In this document: positions 23,941 through 32,741 of the stretch, in pieces
Position numbering within the stretch: position 1 is the first letter of the stretch
Layout of the letters: each line of letters opens with the position of its first letter
Assembly (NCBI GenBank): GCA_963821235.1
Contig: CAWGCS010000001.1
Location: 2,356,001-2,420,000 of the forward strand
DNA: 64,000 nucleotides
Source: CTSoil-043 sp963821235
Lineage (GTDB): Bacteria; Chloroflexota; Limnocylindria; Limnocylindrales; CSP1-4
Direction: 5' to 3'
Program-made: the position numbers and the translations under genes
Notes under the pieces: generated by a model
What the model saw: only the letters and a program-made list of their open reading frames with translations
Told to the model about the DNA's origin: nothing
Databases searched by the model: none

Positions 23941-23974
23941 CCGCAGCGGTCGCCAGGGCGCGCCGCGGCGGTCG

Positions 23975-26665
23975 TCAGCCCGCGTGGTCGAGGTGGGCCA
24001 TGCTGGCGAGGAGCGTCTTCACGCCGGCGGTCCGGAAGGCGACCGTGACCTCCTCGTCGTCCCGGGTCAGCTTGGAGGTGACGACGACGCCGTCACCGAA
24101 GCGGGCATGGACGACCCGATCGCCGTCGCGGTAGAGCCGCTCCCCGGGGACGCGGACCCGCGGCGCCGCCGCCGGGCGGGCCGGGGCGGCGCCCATGGGT
24201 GGGGGCGTCTCCGCCCGCCGCACCGGCAGCTCGTCGGCGAACGCAGCGTCGGGGTGGTCCTCGCCCGCGGCCTCGCCGCCCACCCGGCGCTGGACGCCCG
24301 GAGCCGCCAGGGATCCAGAACGTGCGCCGGCCGCGAACGCGTCGCGTCGCGCAGCGAGGTCGCGGCCGGGACGGAACGGGGATCCGTCAGCCGGCGCGCC
24401 GGGGCGACCGCTGCCGGTCCGGTACGCGCCGCCACCGGCCCGGATCGGAGCGCCGAAGCGGCTGGTTCGACGGGCCCCGAAGGCGAGATCCAGGTCGTAC
24501 GCGGCATCGCCACCTTCGCCCGGGACCAGGCGCGGGCCCTCCATCAGGTCGCCAGGGATCTCGAAGAGGAACCGTGATGGCACGGCCGGCCCCCCGCCCC
24601 CGGCCCCCCAGGTGGCGCGCTGCCAGGCGTGCGAGAGGAAGAGCCGCTCCTTTGCCCGGGTGATCCCGACGTAGGCGAGCCTGCGCTCCTCCTCCAGCTG
24701 GGTCGCGTCGTCGAGGGCGCGGCTGTGGGGGAAGACGCCCTCCTCCATCCCCGAGATGAAGACCGCCCCGAACTCGAGGCCCTTGGCGGCGTGGAGCGTG
24801 ATCATCGTCACCGCGTCGGCGTCCGACTCGTAGGCGTCCTGGTCGGCGACGAGGGCCGTCTCCTCGAGGAGCCGGTCGAGGGCGTCGTCCGGCGAGAGGT
24901 CGTCGTAGCGGGTCGCAACCGAGCGCAGCTCGAGGAGGTTGCGCCAGCGCTCCTCGTTCTCCTCGGTGCCGTCGGCGAGCATCGCCCGGTAGCCCGAGGC
25001 CTCGAGGACGTCGTCGAGCAGCTCTGGCAGCCCGAGCACGCCGACCCGGCTGCGCAGCCGCCGCACGAGGGCCACGAAGTCGGCGACCGCCCCCCGCGCC
25101 CTCGGCCCGAGGACGAGAAGCTCGCCCGACGCCGCCCGCTCCAGGGCGCTCCAGTATGTCTGCTCCGCCTCGCCGGCCGCGATCCGCAGGACCTCCAGGG
25201 TCTTGCCGCCGATGCCGCGGGCGGGGATGTTGACGATCCGCTCGTAGCTCACCTCGTCGGTGTCGCTGCGGAGGACGCGCAGGTAGGCCAGGGCGTCCTT
25301 CACCTCGCGGCGCTGGTAGAAGCGCGTCCCGCCGATGAGCTGGTAGCGGAGCCCGTAGCGGAGGAACGCCTCCTCGATGGCGCGCGACTGGGCGTTGGTC
25401 CGGTAGAGGACGGCGACGTCGTTCGGCCGCAGGCGCTCGGGCTCGTCGGCCCGCCGGGTGAGCGCCGCCGCCCGTCCGCCGAGCAGCGCCTCCACCTGGC
25501 GGGCGATCCACTCGGCCTCCTCCTCCTCGTTGTAGGCCTCGAACCGCTGGATCTGCCGGCCGCCCGAGCGGTCCGTCCAGAGCCTCTTCTCCTTGCGACC
25601 CTCGTTGTGCGCCACCACGGCGTGCGCCGCGTCGAGGATGAGCTGGGTGCTGCGGTAGTTCTGCTCCAGCTTGACGACCGTGGCCCCGGGCTCGTCTCGC
25701 TCGAAGTCGAGGATGTTGCGGAGGTCGGCGCCGCGCCAGGCGTAGATCGACTGGTCGTCGTCGCCCACGACGCACAGGTTGTGGTGGGCCGCCGCGAGGG
25801 CCCGGACGATCCGGTACTGGGCGGCGTTGGTGTCCTGGTACTCGTCGACATGCAGGTAGCGCCAGCGGGCCTGGTACCGGGCGAGAACGTCGGGCTGCGT
25901 CTCCAGGAGCCGGACGGTCTCGCCGAGGAGGTCGTCGAAGTCGAGGGCGCCGGCGGCCCGGAGGCGCTCGGCGTAGCGGGCGGCGATCCGGGCGACCTCG
26001 CGCTCGAAGTGGGTGGTCGCGGCGGCCGCCAGCTCCTCGACGGTCGCGAGGTCGTTCTTGGCCCGGCTGATCGCCTCCAGGACGGTGCGCGGGCGGAGCG
26101 GGCCGCCCTGGATCGGCAGGTCGAGGTCCCGGAAGACCTGCTTCATGAGGGTGAGCTGGTCGTCGGCGTCGTAGATGACGAAGCGCGGCGAGAGGCCGAT
26201 CACGACGCCGTCGCGGCGCAGGATCCGGGCGCAGAGGGCGTGGAAGGTCCCCATCTCGACCTTCCGGCCCTCCTCGGCCCCGACGAGGGCGACGATCCGC
26301 TCGCGCATCTCGCCGGCGGCCTTGTTCGTGAACGTCACCGCCAGGATCCGCCACGGGGCGACGCCCATGACGCCGACGAGGTAGGCGACGCGGTGGGCGA
26401 CGACGCGGGTCTTGCCGGAGCCGGCCCCGGCCAGGATGAGAAGCGGGCCCTCGGCGGTCGTCACCGCGCGCGCCTGCTCGGGGTTCAGGCGGGCGAGGAT
26501 GCGTGCGGCCAGCTCCTCCCGGCTGGCGGCGCCGGTGGCCAGGCCGCGGTCGCGCTCCGGTGCGCGGGGGTCGGCGCCTGGCGAGCCCCAAGGCTCCGCC
26601 TCATCGGGGGGCGCGTCGGGCAGCGGCGGCTCGGTCTCCTCGAGCCAGGGGGGCGTGGGATCCAC
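23975..26665 (-). CDS. pcrA: ATP-dependent DNA helicase, UvrD/PcrA family
   Basis: An 896-residue superfamily 1A 3'-5' helicase for repair and for removing stalled complexes. Motifs in order: Q-motif LNPEQARAV, Walker A AGAGSGKTR (about 80-88), Ia VTFTNKAAGEM, Ib TFHALCARIL, Walker B DEYQDTN (274-280), III VGDDDQSIYAWRGAD, IV LEQNYRSTQ, V VTMITLHAAKGLEF, VI EEERRLAYVGITRAKERL. After a long disordered linker (about 690-840) the last 55 residues form the Tudor-like RNA-polymerase-binding domain typical of PcrA (DRVVHARFGDGVVV). An acidic, proline-rich extension of about 58 residues precedes the Q-motif. The start is GTG 26665. Confidence 0.95.
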   Translation of the reverse strand: MDPTPPWLEETEPPLPDAPPDEAEPWGSPGADPRAPERDRGLATGAASREELAARILARLNPEQARAVTTAEGPLLILAGAGSGKTRVVAHRVAYLVGVMGVAPWRILAVTFTNKAAGEMRERIVALVGAEEGRKVEMGTFHALCARILRRDGVVIGLSPRFVIYDADDQLTLMKQVFRDLDLPIQGGPLRPRTVLEAISRAKNDLATVEELAAAATTHFEREVARIAARYAERLRAAGALDFDDLLGETVRLLETQPDVLARYQARWRYLHVDEYQDTNAAQYRIVRALAAAHHNLCVVGDDDQSIYAWRGADLRNILDFERDEPGATVVKLEQNYRSTQLILDAAHAVVAHNEGRKEKRLWTDRSGGRQIQRFEAYNEEEEAEWIARQVEALLGGRAAALTRRADEPERLRPNDVAVLYRTNAQSRAIEEAFLRYGLRYQLIGGTRFYQRREVKDALAYLRVLRSDTDEVSYERIVNIPARGIGGKTLEVLRIAAGEAEQTYWSALERAASGELLVLGPRARGAVADFVALVRRLRSRVGVLGLPELLDDVLEASGYRAMLADGTEENEERWRNLLELRSVATRYDDLSPDDALDRLLEETALVADQDAYESDADAVTMITLHAAKGLEFGAVFISGMEEGVFPHSRALDDATQLEEERRLAYVGITRAKERLFLSHAWQRATWGAGGGGPAVPSRFLFEIPGDLMEGPRLVPGEGGDAAYDLDLAFGARRTSRFGAPIRAGGGAYRTGSGRPGAPADGSPFRPGRDLAARRDAFAAGARSGSLAAPGVQRRVGGEAAGEDHPDAAFADELPVRRAETPPPMGAAPARPAAAPRVRVPGERLYRDGDRVVHARFGDGVVVTSKLTRDDEEVTVAFRTAGVKTLLASMAHLDHAG

Positions 26666-26765
26666 GCTTCGATTGTAGTGGCGACGGCTTCACCGGCGGT
26701 TCGCCGGCCGGGCCCGGCCGGGAGCCTGGAGTGGGCGAGCGCAACGGCCGCGCGACGGGAGCGGG

Positions 26766-27569
26766 TCAGCCGCCCGGGGCGTCGTCCACCTCGTCGGCGG
26801 GCGGCGCGGCGATCGTCACCGGCTCGTCGTACCTGCTGAGCTCGAGGCGGATCGCGAGCGTGGCGGCGCCTCCAGCCGGGATGTCCAGGCCCAGCGTCCC
26901 GAGGCGAAGGTCGCCCTTCCGGATCCCGACCGTGACGGTCACGTCCCCGACTGCGTCCTCGGCGAGCCCCGGGATGGCCGTCCCCACGGAGCCCAGCGCA
27001 TCGCGGACCTCCGCCGCGGGCACCATGAAGCGGACGACGTAGCAGTCCGTCCCGGTGCAGCGCGTGTCGGGCAGCAGGGCGGGCTTCAGCTCCGGGCGGC
27101 CGAGGAAGGTCGCCAGGCCCGCCAGGATGCCGGCCGGATCGCCGACCACGCCGGTCGCCGCCGGCTGGCGGAACCAGCGCTGGCGGGTGATCATCGGCGC
27201 CTTCAGGTAGGTGATGCCGTCGACCACGACGAGGTTGACCCGCAGGTTCAGGAGCGACGGCGCGAGCAGCTCGACGGCGAGGGCCTGGCCGGCCACGTCG
27301 ACGTCGCCGTCGATGGTCGTCCCGGTGAGCTTCAGCGGCACCCCGCCGGCGCCCCCGGTCGTCAGCGGCACCTCGCCGTCGGCCGTTCCGCGGAGATGGA
27401 CGGTCTTGAGGTTCCCCAGCGACGCGGCCCCCTTCTGGAGAATCTCGACGGGATCCGTGAGCGCCGGCGGGGCGGGGCCGCAGGCCGCCAGGACGAGCGC
27501 GAAGGCGACGCCGGCGACTGCCGCCGCGAGCGCCCGACGCGGGGGACGGCTGTGGAGTCCGTGATCCAT
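26766..27569 (-). CDS. Lipoprotein of LppX/LprAFG type
   Basis: A 267-residue lipoprotein: signal peptide with basic start and hydrophobic core, ending in the lipobox LVLAAC with the acylated Cys30. The mature part resembles the LppX_LprAFG family seen in high-GC Gram-positive bacteria and relatives (SLGNLKTVHLRGTADGEVPL, LTGTTIDGDVDVAGQ, NLVVVDGITYLKAP), which carries acylated lipids in a half-barrel pocket between membrane and envelope. A lone Cys pair (TRCTGTDCYVV) may form a disulfide. ATG 27569 is chosen as it directly precedes the signal peptide. It lies 100 bases upstream of pcrA, on the same strand. Family assignment is moderate; ligand unknown. Confidence 0.7.
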   Translation of the reverse strand: MDHGLHSRPPRRALAAAVAGVAFALVLAACGPAPPALTDPVEILQKGAASLGNLKTVHLRGTADGEVPLTTGGAGGVPLKLTGTTIDGDVDVAGQALAVELLAPSLLNLRVNLVVVDGITYLKAPMITRQRWFRQPAATGVVGDPAGILAGLATFLGRPELKPALLPDTRCTGTDCYVVRFMVPAAEVRDALGSVGTAIPGLAEDAVGDVTVTVGIRKGDLRLGTLGLDIPAGGAATLAIRLELSRYDEPVTIAAPPADEVDDAPGG

Positions 27570-27701
27570 TGGGCCCTCGAGCGGTCGTCCTCTCGGCAGG
27601 AGCGTTGCCTGCAGGGTGCGCGCAAGCAACCGCCGGGTCAACCGGCTGCGGCACCATGCGGGGTCGCGCGCCGTTCCTGCGGCTCCAGGACTGCGAATTG
27701 G

Positions 27702-27733
27702 AAGGGCCCCGGCCGTTCCCGGCCGGGGCCCTT
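27702..27733 (-). terminator. Strong hairpin terminator after groEL
   Basis: Perfect 14-bp stem (aagggccccggccg, 27702-27715, and complement 27720-27733) with a ttcc tetraloop, 25 bases downstream of the groEL stop. On the minus strand it is followed only by TCCAATTC, so the U-run is poor, but stem strength and position make it the likely end of the groESL transcript. Confidence 0.8.
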
Positions 27734-27757
27734 CGCCTGCGTGCGAGCGTCGCGCGA

Positions 27758-29386
<1,629 letters not shown>

Positions 29387-29469
29387 GGATTCGGATCCCT
29401 CCTGGGTGTGTGGTGCGACGGGGAGGCTGGCGTTCGGAGGCCGGGCGGTCACGCCGTCCGGCCCGCCTG

Positions 29470-29772
29470 TCAGGCCTCGACGATCGCGAGGATGTCCTTC
29501 TGGCTGACGATGAGGAGGTCGTCGCCCTCGACCTTGAACTCGGTCCCCGCGTACTTCGCGTAGAGGACCTTGTCACCGACCTTGACGTCCATCGCCTCGC
29601 GCTTGCCGTCCTCGAGGATGCGGCCGGGACCGGCGGCGAGGACCTCGCCCTCCTGGGGCTTCTCCTTGGCAGTGTCCGGCAGGACGATGCCGCTCTTCGT
29701 CATCTCCTCCCGCGGCGTCGGCTTCACGACGACGCGGTCGCCCAGCGGCCGGAGCTTGGTGGAAGTGGCCAA
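29470..29772 (-). CDS. groES: 10 kDa co-chaperonin GroES
   Basis: A 100-residue lid subunit of the chaperonin. The beta-barrel core LRPLGDRVVVKPTPREE is followed by the mobile loop (MTKSGIVLPDTAKEKPQEGEV) that docks onto GroEL, and the C-terminal LYAKYAGTEFKVEGDDLLIV. No ATG or GTG is available at the right place: the frame reads TTG-GCC-ACT-TCC, with a gaaggaggg site ending about 9 bases upstream, so a TTG start at 29772 is inferred (MATSTKLRPLG). About 170 bases of leader separate it from the CIRCE operator. Confidence 0.95.
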   Translation of the reverse strand: MATSTKLRPLGDRVVVKPTPREEMTKSGIVLPDTAKEKPQEGEVLAAGPGRILEDGKREAMDVKVGDKVLYAKYAGTEFKVEGDDLLIVSQKDILAIVEA

Positions 29773-29944
29773 CGCGCGATCCCTCCTTCGAGGTCTGCTT
29801 GTGGGGCGGTCCCCGATGGGTGCGACCCGCCCGAACGACTGGCTGCCTGCGCGGACGTGCGGCCCGCGAGCGGCCCCCCCCCGGTGCCTTGCCAACGCTC
29901 CGGCTCCGTCCCCGGCCAATCAGCCGGGTCAGAGCCCTCGGTTG

Positions 29945-29971
29945 CTAGCACTCAATGACTGAGAGTGCTAA
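29945..29971. promoter_or_regulatory. CIRCE element (HrcA operator) of groESL
   Basis: Inverted repeat ctagcactc-N9-gagtgctaa, differing from the consensus TTAGCACTC-N9-GAGTGCTAA only in the first base. It lies upstream of groES and only 28 bases beyond the tatD stop. CIRCE is bound by the HrcA repressor and released on heat or folding stress. hrcA itself is not in the window. Confidence 0.93.
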
Positions 29972-29999
29972 CGATGCTAGACCAGGAGCCCGCCACGTG

Positions 30000-30881
30000 T
30001 CAATGCCGGGCCTGCCGACGCCCCCCGGCCGGCGTGCGGACTGCCGATGCCTGGCCCGCCGGCGCCAGGATCCGGTCGAAGTTGGCCACCAGCCTCGCGC
30101 CCAGCGCGGCTGGGTCCTCGCCGCGCTGCTCGGCGACCCAGGCCGTCGTGATCCGGACCCAGGCGGGCTCGTTGCGCCGGCGCGGTGCCCCGGGCGGCGA
30201 GAGGTAGGGCGCATCGGTCTCGACGAGGAGGCGATCGCCCGGGACGAGGCGGACGCTCTCCGCCGTCGCCTGCTCGCCGTTCCGGAAGCAGAGCCCCGAG
30301 ATGGAGACGGCGCAGCCGAGCTCCACTGCCGTCGCGACGTAGTCGGCCGGGCCGGAGACCGAGTGGAGGATCGCCGCCGGCCGGTCGCCGAAGGCGGCAG
30401 TCATGGCCGCATCGCCGAAGCCGGCCGCTCGCAGCTCGCCGAGGAGGGCGTCCTGGGCGTCGCGGCCGGCCGCAGCGCTCCGGCAGTGGAGGATTGCCGG
30501 CTTGCCGGTCGCGAGAGCGAGGGCCAGGTTGCGACGCAGGTTGGCGAGCTGGTCATCGATCGGCGAGAAGCGGCGGTCGTAGTCGAGCCCGGTCTCGCCG
30601 ATGGCGACGACGCGTGGGTCGGCGGCAAGGGCGACGATCCTGGCCCAGGCCGCGTCGTCCACCTCGGCCGCGGCGTGCGGGTGGATGCCGGCCGCCGCGA
30701 CGAGGCGCGGGTAGCGCTCCACGAGCTCGATGGCCCGGACGCTCGAGGCCTCGTCCCAGCCCGGCACGAGGATCCGCTCCACGCCGGCGACCTCCGCCGC
30801 CGCGAGGACCTCCGCGATGTCGTCCGCGAACTGCGGCGACTGGAGGTGGGCGTGCGTGTCGACGAGGCGCATCCCCGTCAT
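30000..30881 (-). CDS. tatD: TatD family metal-dependent deoxyribonuclease
   Basis: A 293-residue TIM-barrel hydrolase of the TatD family, implicated in DNA repair and 3'-5' exonuclease activity. Metal-binding residues are visible: DTHAHL at the N-terminus, AIGETGLDYDRR with the bridging glutamate, PAILHCRSA and the next histidine in AAILHSVSG, and the aspartate in LLVETDAPYLSPP. A Met four codons in (30872) could also be the start. It lies 87 bases after metG and is the last gene of the purine superoperon, ending just before the groESL CIRCE. metG-tatD pairing is common in bacteria. Confidence 0.93.
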   Translation of the reverse strand: MTGMRLVDTHAHLQSPQFADDIAEVLAAAEVAGVERILVPGWDEASSVRAIELVERYPRLVAAAGIHPHAAAEVDDAAWARIVALAADPRVVAIGETGLDYDRRFSPIDDQLANLRRNLALALATGKPAILHCRSAAAGRDAQDALLGELRAAGFGDAAMTAAFGDRPAAILHSVSGPADYVATAVELGCAVSISGLCFRNGEQATAESVRLVPGDRLLVETDAPYLSPPGAPRRRNEPAWVRITTAWVAEQRGEDPAALGARLVANFDRILAPAGQASAVRTPAGGRRQARH

Positions 30882-30968
30882 TGTGGGGGATGAGCGGATG
30901 CCGGACAGGCGGGGCCGGCAGGGCCAGGCGGGCCGGCGCGCGCCGCCGGCCGTCGCCGGCGCGATGCC

Positions 30969-32600
30969 TCAGGGTGTCGGGGGATCGATCTCCAGGCGCG
31001 GGAAGAGCGGGGCCGGGGCGGCCAGCGTGCCGGCCTCGGCGCCGCCCGCGCCCCAGGCCAGCTGGTCGAGGATGGCCGGCCCGCCGCTCCCGTCGGCGGC
31101 CCACGGGTAGGCGTAGCCCAGCTGGGCCAGGACGCGAGGCGCCGCGCCCGGCATCACCGGGGCGACGGCGAGGGCCACCAGGCGGCAGGCCTCCAGGAGG
31201 TCGCCCAGGACGTGACGGAGGCGGGCCGCGGCCGCCTCGTCCCCGCCTTTGGCGTGCTTCGCGAGGGCCCACGGCGCCTCGAGGTCGACCGTCTTGTTGG
31301 CGCTTCCGACGTAGTCCCAGAGCGTCGCGAGGGCCTCCGAGACGAGGCAGCCGTCGAGCTTCTCCATGACCAGCGGGAGGGTGGCGGCCCAGGCTCGCGC
31401 GAGCGGGGCGTCTGCCGCGTCCCCTGGAGCTGGCCGCTCGCCGCCGAGGTAGCGGGTTGCCATCGACACGGTCCGGTTGACCAGGTTGCCGAAGTCGTTC
31501 GCGAGGTCCGCGTTGTAGCGGCGGAGGAAGCCGTCCCACGAGACGTCGCCGTCGCGGTCGAAGGCGACCTCGCGCAGGGCGACGTAGCGGGCCCCGTCGG
31601 CGCCGAACGCGGCCACGAAATCGAGCGGGTCGAGGAAGTTGCCCCGGCTCTTGCTCATCCGCTCGCCCTGGGCCAGGAGCCAGCCGTGGACCCAGACCCG
31701 GCGGGGCGCCTCGAGCCCGGCCGACCACAGCATCGCCGGCCAGAAGATCGTGTGGAAGCGGGCGATGTCCTTGCCGATCACGTGCAGGTCGGCAGGCCAC
31801 CAGCGGGCGAAGAGCTCGGGGTCGTCGGGAAAGCCGGCGCCGGTGATGTAGTTGATGAGGGCGTCGTACCAGACGTAGACCGTGCCCGCGTCGGGGTCCC
31901 AGGTGCCGTCGGCGCGGAGCGCGTCCGATCCGTCGGGGAGCAGCGGGAACGGGATCCCCCACCCCGCCCCGGCCCGGCTGATCGAGAAGTCCTCGAGGCC
32001 ACCGCGGATGAAGCCCAGCATCTCGTTGCGCCGGTAGTCGGGCTGGACGAAGTCCGGGTGCTCCTCGAACCAGCGCTCGAGGCGCTCCTGGTACGCCGAC
32101 AGCCGGAAGAACCAGTTCCTCTCGGTCAGCCACTGAAGCGGGACGTCAGGGTGGTTGGGGCAGATCGTGCCGGCCGTTGTCTCCGCGACGTCGGTGGCGT
32201 TGCGGAACCCCTCGTTCGGGCAGTACCAGCCCTCGTATGTCCCGAGGTAGATGTCACCGTTCGCGTGGGCCCGGCGGACCATCTCCTGGGCCGAGCGGAC
32301 GTGATCCGGGTCGGTCGTCCGGATGAACCGGTCGGGGCTGATGCGCAGCGCATCCTCGGCCTCCCGGAACAGGGCGACATTCGTGTCAACGAAGTCGCGC
32401 GGGCTGCGCCCATCCTCGACGGCCCGCATGGCGATGTTCACGCTGTGCTCGTCGGTGCCGGTCAGGAAGCGCGTCGGGATGCCCCGCATCCGGTGCCACC
32501 TGGCGAGGGCGTCGGCGCCGATCACCTCGTACAGGGTGTGCAGGCCGGGCCGGTTGTTGGCGTACGCGATCGAGGTCGTGATGTAGAAGCGGTCGGGCAT
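30969..32600 (-). CDS. metG: Methionyl-tRNA synthetase with an altered HIGH motif
   Basis: A 543-residue class I synthetase that charges tRNA(Met). Most signatures are intact: FLTGTDEHSVNIA, the VWYDALINYITG segment, HVIGKDIARFHTIFWPAML and the KMSKS loop ERMSKSRGNF (about 314-318). The first catalytic motif is not: where other MetRS have HIGH/HLGH, this protein reads YANNRPGLHTLYE, with GLHT at residues 19-22 and no length change in the surrounding alignment. Two CP pairs (WYCPNEGF, TICPNHPD) suggest a reduced zinc knuckle. No C-terminal tRNA-binding (Trbp111) domain is present. Start ATG 32600. It sits between purN/H (141-base gap with nothing evident) and tatD. Confidence 0.9.
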   Translation of the reverse strand: MPDRFYITTSIAYANNRPGLHTLYEVIGADALARWHRMRGIPTRFLTGTDEHSVNIAMRAVEDGRSPRDFVDTNVALFREAEDALRISPDRFIRTTDPDHVRSAQEMVRRAHANGDIYLGTYEGWYCPNEGFRNATDVAETTAGTICPNHPDVPLQWLTERNWFFRLSAYQERLERWFEEHPDFVQPDYRRNEMLGFIRGGLEDFSISRAGAGWGIPFPLLPDGSDALRADGTWDPDAGTVYVWYDALINYITGAGFPDDPELFARWWPADLHVIGKDIARFHTIFWPAMLWSAGLEAPRRVWVHGWLLAQGERMSKSRGNFLDPLDFVAAFGADGARYVALREVAFDRDGDVSWDGFLRRYNADLANDFGNLVNRTVSMATRYLGGERPAPGDAADAPLARAWAATLPLVMEKLDGCLVSEALATLWDYVGSANKTVDLEAPWALAKHAKGGDEAAAARLRHVLGDLLEACRLVALAVAPVMPGAAPRVLAQLGYAYPWAADGSGGPAILDQLAWGAGGAEAGTLAAPAPLFPRLEIDPPTP

Positions 32601-32741
32601 GGCGGCGCGATCGTAGCAGGGGCACGGCCCCACCCGGGGCGGGCCCCCGCCACGTGCCGTCGGGGACGTCTGGCCTCAGCCGCGGCGGGTTGGATCTGCC
32701 CGTCCCGCCCCGACAAGGGCAATCCCGCCCGCCGATCCGGG

